NCBI RefSeq assembly: GCF_030272615.1 | Contig: NC_081407.1 | Span: 100,671,897-100,735,896 of the forward strand | DNA length: 64,000 nucleotides | Source: Cryptomeria japonica | Lineage: Eukaryota; Streptophyta; Pinopsida; Cupressales; Cupressaceae | Reading direction: 5' to 3' | Part shown: in pieces, positions 37,371 through 49,832 of the stretch | How the letters are laid out: each line of letters begins with the position of its first letter | Numbering within the stretch: the stretch's first letter is position 1 | Translations under genes and position numbers: made by a program | Notes under the pieces: generated by a model | Told to the model about the DNA's origin: nothing | Seen by the model: the letters and a program-made list of their open reading frames with translations, nothing else | Database searches by the model: none

Positions 37371-39778
37371 GCCAAATAGAAAAGTAAAATACATACATTA
37401 CATCAAAATTTGTCATAAAGAGTTAAATATCAAAGTATTGAATGTATAAACCTTCAAGGGTAATTCATTGAATATTTTCACTTGAAATAAATAAAATATT
37501 GAGTTCAATCACAATGGTATGTTTTATTCAAAGCCATAGAGGAAAATGAACTTGTGTAGTAAGGGGCTTTAGAAGAATATCTTAAAATACTCTCAAAACA
37601 ATGAAGAATGTGAGACAATTTTATCTAGAAAGAAGAAGAGATTAAAAAAACTAAAAATTCTGATATTTTTAATGATTTTTCTGCAAGTCTGAGTGATCTG
37701 AGAGTAACACTGGGATTTTACTAATGGTTCTAGCGAATTTAATGTTCATTAGATAGGTCATATATTAAAATTATGGTGTTATTAATTGTCATTGCTCAGT
37801 ACATGTGTCGGTAAAAATTGAGGTCAATTTGGCTGTCATTATATTATTTAATTCTTCAATTGGACACCCATATGATCATCATCACCATAGATATTCATTT
37901 AAATTTGACACCCATTTGACTATCATCTATAAAGTATGAGGTCAAATTTGACATTTGTTTAGTTGTCATCTCAAAAAAGAGTTTGAATTTGATGTGTGTT
38001 CAAACATCATTTCTAACTTTAGTGAATTAAATTTGACTAGCATTTAACATGTCAAGGATAAATCAATTGAATAAATTTGATATTCTTTTGAGAGTCACAC
38101 AAATATTAGAAGTTAAATTTGATGTTTGTTTTTTATTAGAGATAAAACAAGTTTTGAGGGGACCCGAAACCCCTTAGAACAAGTTTTGAAGGGACCTAAA
38201 ACCCTCAGACTTTACACGGATCTAAAACCCAAAATAGATAGCTGCCAAAGGATTCAACATTGATAATCAACAACCCAAACTCAACCAAGCATCGAAGAGT
38301 TAAATTTGATGTTTGTTTAGGTGTTAGTGTACACATTTGAAGGTTAAATTTGACAGAAATTAATCTGTCATGCATAGAATTAATTGGGCCTAATTTTGAT
38401 GTATGTTTAGTTGTCATCGATTAGAACTATATGATAAATTTAATGCTCATTTTGAGTCACAAGTAGCAATATGAGAAGTTAGATATGATGTTCAATTGAC
38501 CATCATTTCAAAGATTTACATTTAAAAAATACCTTCTTTTTTTTCTTTTGTCATCCATTTAAACAAATTGAAATGGAGTTACCTTCAAATTTCGTACTCT
38601 ACAATTTAGATAGCTAGCATGAAATTTATTTGCTAATGATGTAAAATTTATTACCTTTTCTATTTCTGTTGGCCATTAAAATACTAATTGTTTTTATTTA
38701 TGCTCTTAAAATCAATGCTATATGGAAGCAAACGACGTAGAAATTTACAAGTTTGTTTGATGGAGTTGTACAACCAATCCTTTTAGTTTTCAACAAACAA
38801 TTTGCATCCTTCATGTTCAGTATGGAAGTGCCCCATTAATAAATTCTCAATAAAATCTTATTTGTTAGTTCCTCATTTTAGCTATTTTCTTGCATGAGTA
38901 ACTCTAGGCAATAAAAAATAGACAACTTTGCTAATGTTTAGTGACTTGATGATTTTCGAGTATTTTTGTTATTTTTTTTAAAGTTTTGCAACTACAACCT
39001 AATATACAAATAAAAAACAGATGTCTATTCTTAAATTTTGCAAAATGAATGTTGGAAAGAAAATATATGATAATGCTTGTGCTTCAATGTCTAATTGTAT
39101 GGTCCTTGTCATGAATTCTATTTGTTGTTTTGTATAATGTTGTTTAGGGTCAATTGTTTCATTGTTAAATGTTTAATTAAGTTTTCATCTTGTCATATTG
39201 TAATCTTTGCTAGATTTTATTTAATGTTTTCTCTTGCTAGTTTTTAACATGTAATTTTCATTTTTTCAATAAATAAATAAATAAACACTTAGGATATAGT
39301 CATGTTGTAAGAGAAGGACACACAACTAACTATTTTTGTTTAATGAGAGACCATTAAAAAACACAATAACAACACCTCCAGTAAGATTGTTGTGAGTATT
39401 TAGCAATTTAGTAGTTGAGAATAAGTAATTTTATGTAATGTTTGCACAATATTTTACATAATATAATTTTGAGTGTTCATTGACAGTATTTTGTAATGTG
39501 GGTTTCTATACTTTTCATCTTACTAGTGTTGGTATTAGAGTCCATGGTGGGAAATATATTGGATGCAAGTAATGTGGAGATTTAGTAGCACTTGAAAAGA
39601 AGAGAAATGTAGCATTTTTTCACTTAGCTTAGAGAAATGGTATGAAAGATTGTTGTTATTTATTTTTTGAATGTTGAAATCTATTTTCAATCCATTAAAA
39701 ATTTTGCAATTTATTAAATTTGGCATTAATTGTGACATATATTTATTCAAAGATTATTCTCCTTTGTAGTGACTAAAA
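37371..39778. other. unassigned AT-rich DNA
   Basis: No gene recognised. It contains the degenerate ~45-bp periodic sequence at 37820-38510. The rest has no visible structure. Confidence 0.4.
37820..38510. repeat. degenerate ~45-bp minisatellite-like repeat
   Basis: The motif AAATTTGATGTTTGTTTAG, usually followed by GTCATC, recurs in variant form about twelve times at roughly 35-60-base spacing. Copies are highly diverged. The series is interrupted by an unrelated segment at 38132-38297. Confidence 0.6.
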
Positions 39779-40825
39779 TGTTGGGCTATGATTTTTTTGA
39801 GTTGAAAGTAAATCAAATTTATTGAAGGGAAATTGGGCATCCCAGAACAACCATCTAAGAAAAGTATGCGCATCTAGCATCAAATACAAATGCACACTAC
39901 TATACCATAAATCATACATATTTCCCACATTTCCCACATTAACTCTTAGAGGAAAGCAATTGCAATTTTAGATCTTGCAAGACCAAAGAGTAGTTTCAAC
40001 ATCATGCATACATTTAGATTCAACAACACAAAATCATAAAACAAAAGAAAAAGATAAAATCTAATAGAACATAGATTTATTGTGGGGAAAACCGTTTCGG
40101 GTAAAAAACCCCACACTCCAAAATCAAAGAGCCATTGTATTGTTCAACAACAAATATACAGTTACATTATAATTTTCAAGCTTTAGGCCTCTACATGGAG
40201 ATTTAAATCCTACTCCATCCTGGAGAAAATCCGAAGGCATAACCCGTATAAAATTAACTCCTCTCTCTTTTCAACTCCTCTAGCAATTCTTACATTTATA
40301 GAGTTTACAATGCAAAAACCAATAGCTTCCCACAAGCGTCTGCATTCAATGTATCTATTAATATAATTAGAACCTTCCTTTTGCATAACTCTTGTATAAA
40401 TAATATTTAATACAAATATTATTTATTCTATGAACATAAATCATCTAAGATGAGATAAACAAGCATTTTGCTAATTTGGAACTTTCCATTTTACTTCAAG
40501 CCTATCCAAGTAGTAGATTTGGTCCAGTTGAAAACATTTCCAAAAACGTGCTAAAGAATGTGATTGCCACAGGTCACTTGGAAGGGGGTTTGAGAAGATC
40601 CTAAGAATTTTGCTTCTCCAAAGTTCCCTCCTTGTGCCAAGTGTCACAATTTCCTTTCACCTCAAAGCTTGTTGCACCCAACTTGCCATCAGGCCCCACA
40701 ATTAAGCTTTGCACTTTGGAAACTAATATATTCTATTAAATAAATAAAATCAGCACATAAGACCATTAAAAATAATTAAATAATTCCCTTGGGACTCCTA
40801 AGGTTGAGGCACCTTAATCCCAACA
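39779..40825 (-). repeat. LTR of degenerate 'element X' (minus strand, 3' LTR)
   Basis: The right edge CCTTAATCCCAACA is followed by ATCTCCCACTTGATG. On the minus strand this gives a polypurine tract AAGTGGGAGAT and an LTR start TGTTGGGATTAAGG. The left edge is placed at TGTTGGGCTATG (39779), giving TG...CA ends and about 1.05 kb, but no target duplication or partner LTR confirms it. A phrase like GGGGAAAACCG near 40084, common in plant LTRs, supports the call. Confidence 0.55.
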
Positions 40826-41471
40826 ATCTCCCACTTGATGAAGACCTTATAGGAGTCATCTCATCACAAGATTTACACTGCTAAGTGTTGCCTAATGAAA
40901 CCACATAGATCCCAAACATGTTCTCATGGTCCATCAAGACATATGCAACAACATCCAAGATGTGCACCATCTTAGGAAACAAACCCTATCATCCTCCAAC
41001 ATGCCACCTATGGAAGAAAAGGAACAAGCCAAGGTGAAAATGCATCAGTCTAAAGAACACAAATAAAAGATCCCAACGATATCAAAGGCTACGTGATATT
41101 GCCACCACTCCACTGTGCTCACAAGCTATATAGAAGCATCAACAACATCAACTTCAAAGCCCGTAATCAGAACACAACCGTGAAGTAATCCTCAAGAAAA
41201 CAAGATAAACCACCAACTAGAACAACAATAAAACTGAATGCTCCCATCCAACTGATAAACCCACATAACTGAAAATAGCACCCACAACAAGTGCCAATCC
41301 ATCCAATCACCCATATCTCGAAGGTATAAACCATCAGTAAACTCATGCCACCAACATAACCAACCCAATAAATTGCAACCTAAAGCTCCATGTGAAAAAC
41401 CAGTCAATAAAGACCAAACACATCTAGGAACTCTCACTACATGGGTAATGTTGAATCTAAAAAGGTCAAAA
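40826..41471 (-). other. element X internal DNA, left of the copia 1 insertion
   Basis: Plus strand is rich in A and C and low in G, like the pieces at 51546-52691 and 53750-54965, which supports one original element. No gag or pol recognised. Its last bases (41467-41471) are the CAAAA target duplication of copia 1. Confidence 0.5.
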
Positions 41472-42914
41472 TGTTGGCATATGTGAAGAGTTTGATGACA
41501 TGATGATAATGTATGTTGTCATTGATGTTAATATGCGAAAGTGTGAACAGGTATATTGAAGTAAGCAAACTTGCAAGTGAACCGGTATGTGCAAAAAGTG
41601 AACTGGTATGATGAAGCATGAACCAGTATATGCAAAGTTTGTATCGGGGTTTTATTTGATATGACTATCGGTTGGTAGTCTTAGCTGCAGGGTTTCTGGT
41701 TGATGAATTCCAAGTCTGTGAGATTTGACTGATGAAATCCTATGACGAGTTAGCATTGAAATGAAGATCAGATCACGTTGCCACGTCAACCTTGTGCACA
41801 TGAAGTATTTCCTTGAGGATCTTGCATAGGAAGATTGATTCTATTTACCTCAAGAATGTGCAAAATCTTAGTAAACAGTGGAGAGTGTGTGATGGGTTAT
41901 CAACTTCTAGAAGTGGTGAAGAACAAATGATGCAGAACATCTTGAGAATTGTTCAAGATTATTTTACCCTATGTAATGTGATTAAACGGTCAGGATTGGA
42001 CCAAATTGTATTGTTAACCTAGATGCTTAGGGTTTTAGGTTTTGACCACCAACCTAATTGCTATCTATAAGGTCGATGATGGTTTTCATTTGAATTTGTT
42101 GGCAAATGAATGTATATGAGGTGATTCTTGCCAGACCGAAGGAGTAAGTAGAGATCTATTGAGTGTGATTGCAGATGTAAAGGAACTAAAGTGGATTTGC
42201 CTTGGCATTAAGTGTTGTTATCAGATCAGTGTATTACCTGTTGACTTCTAACCATTTTAGCAGTTGGAAAATCCCTTTATTGAGTAGCTTTAACAAGATT
42301 TTTGTAAATCCTTTAACAGGGTGACTCAAAATCATTGAGTTTTTCAAATCCTCTTACATCATAACCTTTAACAGGGTTTTAACCTCTAACTGGGTATTTA
42401 GCCATCCCTTAATTGGGTGATCCCTAGTAGGATCAGTTCCTAGCAGAACTTGTTGTAAAGTCTTTAACCAGACAAGGCTCCTAACAGAGTGAACTTTAGA
42501 AGAGTTCAAGAACAACTTGTGGGTATTCATCCCCACCATGGTTTTTCCTAGTTGGGTTTCCACATGAAAAATCAGTTTGTTATCTGTGATGATTTTTCAT
42601 GTGATGCTTTAGTGTTTTTTGTTAAGCAGTATGCAAGCTAATCTAATGGTCATTGTATTTCTGATGTATTACATGCTTAAGCATGTGGGTGAAGTAGAGA
42701 AGAGATGTTAGGTTTTGAGAAGATCTAAGTGTTACCAGTTTATGTCTTTCACAGTCACTGTGTTTTACCGGTATTGCCTTGGTTCATACTGGTGATGTTG
42801 TTTACTAGTTAGTGCAGTCTTTGTAGTTTAAGTTGTTAAAGAAGTTTTTGTCAGTACTGATTCACCCCCCCTCTCAGTACCTATTGGGTATTTACTGTTC
42901 ATCATTATTCATCA
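41472..42914 (+). repeat. copia 1 left (5') LTR
   Basis: TGTTGGCATATG...TTATTCATCA. Matches the right LTR along its whole length, with scattered substitutions and a few small indels visible by eye. Contains AACAGGGTGACTC-type text and the tract CACCCCCCCTCTCAG near its end. Confidence 0.95.
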
Positions 42915-42916
42915 AT

Positions 42917-42928
42917 TGGTATCAGAGC
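42917..42928 (+). other. copia 1 primer-binding site (initiator-Met tRNA)
   Basis: TGGTATCAGAGC, two bases after the left LTR; the canonical plant retrotransposon primer site. Confidence 0.92.
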
Positions 42929-42985
42929 CTCCTCTAGGTCCTTTGTGCTATAAGCTTAACCGCTTGAGGAAAAGATCCTATTCTA

Positions 42986-44043
42986 ATGATGAAGAGGGAA
43001 GGTCCTAAGTTCAACAAAGATAACTTTAAGATATGGAAGGGTAGAATAAAGATATACATTAAAAGCATGGGTGCTCAACATTGGAACTATGTTGAGAATA
43101 CTTATGTTGTCGCTACTGGTACTCTACCCATGACCAAAGAAGAGAAATTTAAGAGAATGGGCAAGTCATGGAAACTCTTATCAACAATCTATTTGATATT
43201 GAGTTTATATATGTTTAGGACAAGGATAATCCTAAAGATGTATGGGATACTTTGGAGACTATCTATGGTGGTGATGAGCATGTGAAGCAAGCTAAGGAAG
43301 AGAGCCTTAGGGGGAAGTTTGAGGACATGTGGATGGTTGAAGGAGAGACCATTCAACAATATGGGATAAAAAATAAAATAGTTGTTGGAGACATCAAGAG
43401 TGCAGGAGGCACAATAGATGATCCGACCGTCGTTAGCAAAATTTTGAGATCCTTATTACGAGTCTATGCAATAAGGGTTGCCTCTATACAGGAGTTGAGA
43501 TCTATTGACAACAAAAAGGTATCCCTAGACTCCATCATTGCTAAGTTGACCGCATATGAGCTAAACAGTTATGATGGTAGTGTTCAAAAGACTAAATCAG
43601 CCTTTAGAGCATCTGCTGCACCATCTAGAAAGGGAAAAGAAGCTGGTACCAGCTTTGAACCTAGACAAAGAAGAGATATGGATGATGAGGAGATCCTAAT
43701 GGAGTTTGAAGCTCTTCTTGACAAGAGTCTTCCTAAGGGAATTGGAAAATACAGAGGTAAGATCCCTTTGAAATGTTTTTCCTGCAACAAGATAGGACAT
43801 ATAGCTATAAATTGCCCTAACAATGACAATAAGGATAAATCGGAGAGGTTCAAAAAGTTTAAAGGAGGAAACAGAAGAAATTGTCTAGTTGCAGTTGATG
43901 AAGGTGTCATTGATGATGATTCAGAAGATGAAGAAAGTGAAGACATAGTGTTTGTAGCTGTTAAGGAAGATGTGTCAGACAAGAAGGCTCTTGTCTCCCA
44001 CTTTGATAATTCTAATGAGTGGATTATTGATAGTGGATGTTCT
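42986..44043 (+). pseudogene. gag: copia 1 gag and start of protease
   Basis: ATG at 42986 (MMKREGPKFNKDNFKIWKGR), the Gag start typical of copia (F-x-x-W). A frameshift near 43165 moves the reading into the frame used for the rest of the element (NLFDIEFIYV, then DVWDTLETIYGG), and a TAG lies at 43216-43218. A CCHC zinc knuckle, CFSCNKIGHIAINC, is at 43774-43815, followed by an acidic stretch and the protease active site WIIDSGCSHHM with D-S-G at 44029-44037. These would form the particle and cleave the polyprotein. Confidence 0.9.
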
Positions 44044-47000
44044 CACCACATGATTAGTGACCAGAGAAAGTTTCTGTCTCTGGAAGAGTACGATGGAGGT
44101 GTAGTCTGATTTGGTAATGATGCACCATGTATGGTAAAAGGCAAAGGGTCCATCTCTCTAAATGGAAAAAGTAGTGCTGATAATGTGTATTGGGTAGAAG
44201 GTCTCAGACATAACCTTTTGAGTGTTGCCCAGCTGAATGATAAAGGACTCACTCTGGAATTCAAAGATGGAGTGTGCAAAATAAAAGGAAAGAGTGGTGA
44301 ATTGATGGCCACCGGTATGCAGACCAGAGGTAACTTATTTCAGCTAAATACAAATATCAGTCAATGTCTAATGGCTAAGTTGGATGATAGTTGGATATGG
44401 CATAGGAGACTTTCCCATGTAAATTTTGATAATCTTGTGAAGGCCAGTAAGATCAAGGTAGTTAGAGGATTGTCTATGCTAAACAAACCAGAGAATCCTT
44501 TGTGCATAGAATGTCAACTGGGGAAAATGTCTTCCTCAACCTTCAAAGGTAAATCTTTCACAACAGATAATTTACTTGATCTTGTGCATATTGATTTGTG
44601 TGGTCCTATGAAAACTAGGAGTGTTCAGAGAGATAGGTACTTTATGATTCTTACTGATGATTTCTCAAGAATGATGTGGGTCACATTCTTGAAAGATAAG
44701 TCTGAAGCTTTAGGAGAGTTTAAAGCCTTCAGAGCATTAGTTGAAAAGGAAAGTGGTAAGAGGATTAAATGCCTTATAACCGACCAAGGAGGTGAGTTCA
44801 CTTTTGATGAATTCAATAAGTACTGTGAAGAGAATGGCATCAAGAGGCAACTATTTGCCCCTCGTACTCCACAATAGAATGGCCTAGTAGAAAGGAACAA
44901 CCAGGCTGTAGTTGAAGTAGCCAAAATGATACTGATTCAAGGGAAGGTTGCTTACACTTTTTGGAGAGAAGTGGTGAGCACTGTAGTCTACACTATGAAC
45001 TAGGTACTCATCAAGAAAGGTAAGGATGAAACTCCTTATGAGTATTAGACTGATAAGACTCCAGTAGTAAGCTACTTTAGAATATTTAGTAGAAAGTGTT
45101 ATATCAAGAGAAGTGAACACTAGAGAAAGTTTGATGCAAAATGTGATGAGGTAATATTCCTAGGGTATTCCACCATGAGCAAATCTCTCAAGTGTTTTAA
45201 CAATAGGACTCAGAGAATTGTTGAAAGTATCAATGTAAGAGTTGATGAAACCTTTGAGAAACCCGAGGAAACCAGCAACAAGCAAGTGGTAGATGAACCA
45301 GATGTAACCTTCTAGGAACTGGTTGCAAAACAACCAAGTACAAGTAATAATGCTCCTACACCAGTAGATGCTAATGTAGATGAAGATGAAAATGAGGATG
45401 AAGAGGAAAAGCAAGAGGGATCAGCTAAGATCATTCCTAGGTATGCAAAGCTACATCATGATCCAAAGCATATCATAGGGGATAAGGATGCAGGAATACT
45501 TACAAGAAGAAAGGTCAGAGAGAATTCTCGCATGATCTCTGAATTTGAGCCCAAAACATTTAAAGAGGTACACAAAGATGAAGATTGGATTAAGGCTATG
45601 GAAGAGGAACTTGACTAGATAGAAAATAATGGTACATGGTTTTTGGTAGCCAGACCTGAGCACAAAAATGTTATTGGCACGAAATGGGTTTTTAGAAACA
45701 AGATGAATGAAGATGGCACAATGGTAAGAAACAAAGCAAGATTGCTATGTAAGGGATATGCTCAAGAAGAAGGAGAAGACTATGGAGAAACCTTTTCTCT
45801 AGTAGCTAGATTGGAAGGAGTTTTAATGCTTCTTGCATATGCAGCCTTCAAGGGATTCAAAGTATATTAGATAGATGTAAAATCTGCATTCCTGAATGGA
45901 ATACTTGAAGAGGAAGTGTATATAGAGCAACTAGATGGGTTTTCCCTATCAGAAGATAGTGATATGGTGTGTAGGCTACATAAAGCCTTGTATGGATTGA
46001 AGCAAGCACCTAGAGCATGGTATGAACATTTACACTCCCATCTTGTGAAGATTGGATTTGAAAGAACAAGTGAAGATAGAAATATCTATCTGAAGTCAGA
46101 AGGAGATTAGATTCTAATCTGTGAAGTGTTTGTTGATGACATAATTTTTGGAGGAGATGACAAGGTGAGCCATGCACTTGCAGATGAAATGAAGAAGGAA
46201 TTTGATATGTCACTAATCAGAGAGATTAAGTTCTTCATTGGAATACAAATTCAACAAATGAAAGATGGTATCTTTATCACTCAATCCAAGTATGTCAAAG
46301 AGGTGTTGAAGACCTTTGGCATGGAAGATAGAAAACCGGTTGGTACACCAATGATGACTGGTTGTAAATTGTCAAAAGAAGGTGACTCAGTATTGGTGAA
46401 TGAGAAGGATTACCAGTCAATGATTGGTAAGTTGCACTATATAGTACACAGTAGACCGGACATTGCACATGCAATGGGCATTGCTGCACGTTTCTAGAAA
46501 AGTCCAAGAGAATCCCACTTGGTAGCAGTCAAGCGAATTCTTAGATATCTGAAGGGAACTATAGATTATGGATTGTGGTATCCATACAATAATGATTTCA
46601 ATCTCAAAGTGTTTACCGATGCCGATTGGGTTGGTAATGTGGACAACCAGAAGAGCACAACTGGTGGTGCATTCTTTCTTGGTGGTAGACTAGTCTCATG
46701 GATGAGTAAGAAGCAAAGTTGTATCTCTTAGTCCACAGCAGAAGCAGAATATGTAGCAACATTTATGAACCGCACTCAGACAATTTGGATGAAGCATGTA
46801 TTAAGTGGTTTCAAAGTCCCTCTATCTGAACTGGTGAGTATATTTTGTGATAACACAAGTGCAATTAATATTTCCAAGAATCTGGTATTGCATGCTAGAA
46901 CCAAGCATTTCGAGCTCAAGTATCATTTCTTGAGGAAGAAAGTTCAGAACAAAGAGGTTGTATTGGAACATGTTTCCAGTAAGGAGCAGTTAGCAGATAT

Positions 47001-47068
47001 ATTCACCAAGCCTCTAGCGAAGGCTACATTTACCTATTTGAGAGGTGAATTAGGGGTGTTGCCCCTTC

Positions 47069-47444
47069 TGTTAGAGTATTTGGGTATTTACTTGATTAAT
47101 TAAACAATATTTGTTCAATTATTTAAAGTTCCCTTTATCTCTTTTACACTTAAGCTAGCTTTAGGTCCATAATAATTAATTCTTTTATTTATTATTATGT
47201 GCAAACCTAGGTTTTCCTTTTTAGGGTTTCTTGACCTATTAAAGGTTGAGTTCTTTCTTTTCATTGTAAGAAGGATTATTATTACATCACACTTTTGGTG
47301 AATATTGAGCTCTCTTTTTTTGAGCATATTTTTTGTGTATTTCTTTCTTCTATGATTTGCTTCCTTGCTTCTCCTTGTAACAGGTTTTTCAGCTTGTTGA
47401 GATCATTTGGGCTCCTATGGTGTTGTATTTTCTCAACTCCAATA
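47069..47444 (+). repeat. left LTR of the nested non-coding element
   Basis: TGTTAGAGTATTTGGG...CTCAACTCCAATA, 376 bp, the same length as the right copy and differing at scattered positions. Confidence 0.93.
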
Positions 47445-49456
47445 TGGTATCAAAGCTTCAGATCTACAACTACTTGTTCTTGTTTTGAGAATTTTTGCAT
47501 TAGAAGAAGACCTGGGGTTTCAGGAAGTTTTTTTTGTACTTAGGGATAAGCCTTTTTTTTGAGCACTTTGGGCTTAAATGGACCTCACCATCGTGCTCAG
47601 AAGGCCCGAAAACCCCTATAGTCATATAAAACTTGCCTAGTTTTAGTTCTTGAGCCTCTGGGGGTATTTTTTTTCTCTAGGTCTAGGCCATATGACCCTG
47701 GCATGTAGTTCGAGAAAGCAAAAATTTCAAAAAAAATATTTTTGGCTTTTTATGGCATGCAAGCCGAATTTTGATTTTTTGAAAAAATCTTAAAAAAAAA
47801 ATACAAAAAATGAAAAAAAGGCGAAAAAACCCCAAGGGTTTCGTGCAAAGTTTTTTTTGGAAAAAGTTTTTTTGGGGGGGGTTCCCCACGGTACATAGGG
47901 TACCGTGGGCCCCCCCTTCCTTGTTACAGGCCTGCCACCATTGACAGAGCGGGCCTGGGCCCTGCCACCTACCGACCTCTGGTGCCACCAATGCCCACCA
48001 GCCCTCGCCGGTCCTTGGCCCTAGGCAGCCTTGCTTCCCGGCCTCCACCTCCCTACAGTCCCCACTGCCACCGCCGCAGCTCCCCGCCGGTACTGTCGGT
48101 TGCCACAGGGCCCGTGCCACCGAAAACCACACCCCACACCACCGTTGACTACCCTGCCGCTCATTGGAAACCATTTCTTTGGCCGCCTTGGCTCTACCTG
48201 GCCATCGCTGCACCACCCAACCGCCACCACTACACTGCCCACTGGCCACCTCCACCCACCTAGCCACTAGACTACCCCTTCCTCTTGTTTTGAAGGGGGG
48301 CTTGGTTTTTTGGCCATATCTTGGGCATACAGAGTCATTTTTTTGAAAATGAATAGGCATCGAAAAGATGGTTCCGAGCCAGACCTTGTGATGTTGGTAT
48401 TTTTTTCTAATTTTGTTGTTTGACTATTTCTTTTCCATTCAAAGTGGGGTCTCTTTTTTTGCACTCCAGAAGATGTAGAATGAGCATTTGACCTCCGTTT
48501 TTAAAAAAAATTATATTTTTGGAAACCGTGTGTTGTGTACTTTCCAGCCATCTAATTTTTATTTCTAGATTCTATTCCATGCATATTTTATTCAGTTTTT
48601 TTCTTTTCAGCACTCTGGTGGATATCTTGGTTGTTTCAGGTCATGGGATCTCTTCTCTGAGTAGGATGTTTCATGTTTTTTTTTTCTTATCATTGTAGCA
48701 TTGTATTTATGCAAACACACTAAGATAAAGTGCCATCATGCATTGTTTACTTGGGATCTTTCACATCTTGTGCCTTATTGTACATGCACTCCTTATAAAG
48801 TGTCATGAGGGGGTTGATGTTTGCCTGTTGTTTGTTATCTACCTTTGTCTAGTGTGTGTTCCTTCCATGACATTCACCTCATGATGTGTGTCAAGTGAGT
48901 GTTCCTTCCACGATACTATGTACTTTCTCAACACCTTTGATGTCCCTGGTTCTTCATCATGCAGTTCTTGTTGGTTGTTCTTTTTAGTGTACCTATCCCT
49001 CTCCCTCTTCTGCATTATGGGGAGGTTTTCCCTGTTGGTTCTAATGCTTCCATGGTTCGATTGATCAGCTCTTCAGGCTTTGGTTTCACATGCCATCTGT
49101 ATCTTCGATTTCAATTGTTTTCCTTGTTTGCCTTCTGATTCAAGTAGAGTCATTTGAGGGCACTCATATAGATTATAGTCTTCTCTATCTAGTCATGTTC
49201 TATTTCAGTGGAGGTTCTTTAGATCAGTAGTTTCTCTTTGATAGAGTTTGCATCTATTTCATGCTTCAATGGTGTTCTTTTCCATCTCTTTTTGGAGTAG
49301 AGTTTTTTCCCATGTGGTTTTCTCTATTTTCTCCAGTTCATAGAGATTTCATTGTATTTGGGTACCTGATCAGGCCTTGTTGCTGGGACCCATCTTTTAT
49401 GCTTTCAGTAGCTGTTCTGGGTTTTAACTTCTCCCTCAGTCTAGCTTAAGGGAGGG
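47445..49456 (+). other. internal region of the nested element, with a GC-rich CCACC segment
   Basis: No retroviral domain. Between about 47895 and 48300 the base composition changes sharply to GC-rich, CCACC-repeated sequence, preceded by poly-T and G8 tracts. Both strands give Pro/His- or Gly/Trp-rich frames without a known domain. The remainder (48300-49456) is T-rich. The segment could be captured host DNA or low-complexity expansion. Confidence 0.7.
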
Positions 49457-49832
49457 TGTTAGAGTACTCAGGTATTTACTTGATTAATTAAACAATATTT
49501 GTTTAATTATTTAAAGTTCCCTTTATCTCTTTTACACTTAAGCTAACTTTAGGTGCATAATAATTAATTCTTTTATTAATTATTATGTGCAAACCTAGGT
49601 TTTCCCTTTTAGGGTTTCTTGACCTATTAAAGGTTGAGTTCTTTCTTTTCATTGTAATAAGGATTATTATTACATTACATTTTTGGTGAATATTGAGCTC
49701 TCTCTTTTCGAGCATATTTTCTGTGTGTTTCTTTCTTCTATGATTTGCTTCCTTGCTTCTCCTTGTAATAGGTTTTTCAACTTGCTGAGATCATTTGGGC
49801 TCCTGTGGTGTTGTTTTTTCTCAACTCCAATA
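49457..49832 (+). repeat. right LTR of the nested non-coding element
   Basis: TGTTAGAGTACTCAGG...CTCAACTCCAATA, directly after the polypurine tract AAGGGAGGG. Confidence 0.93.

Larger units (their letters stand above)
47069..49832 (+). mobile_element. small non-coding LTR retrotransposon nested in copia 1 pol
   Basis: Two 376-bp LTRs (47069-47444 and 49457-49832) flank about 2.0 kb without gag or pol. CCTTC is duplicated at 47064-47068 and 49833-49837. The primer-binding site TGGTATCAAAGC (47445-47456) abuts the left LTR and a polypurine tract AAGGGAGGG (49448-49456) abuts the right one, so priming sites match an autonomous copia-type partner. LTRs start TG but end TA instead of CA. The insertion lies five codons before the pol stop of copia 1. 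It resembles TRIM/LARD-type non-autonomous elements. Confidence 0.93.

Noticed and set aside
43216-46731. Recoding of TAG as an amino acid in this element.
   Set aside because: Eleven readthrough sites in one polyprotein is implausible, plant nuclear TAG is a stop, and a mutational bias explains the pattern.
47683-48360. 225-codon minus-strand frame, Gly/Trp-rich.
   Set aside because: It lies within the GC-rich block of the non-coding LTR element; composition is low complexity and no domain is visible. Kept only as a finding about the block.
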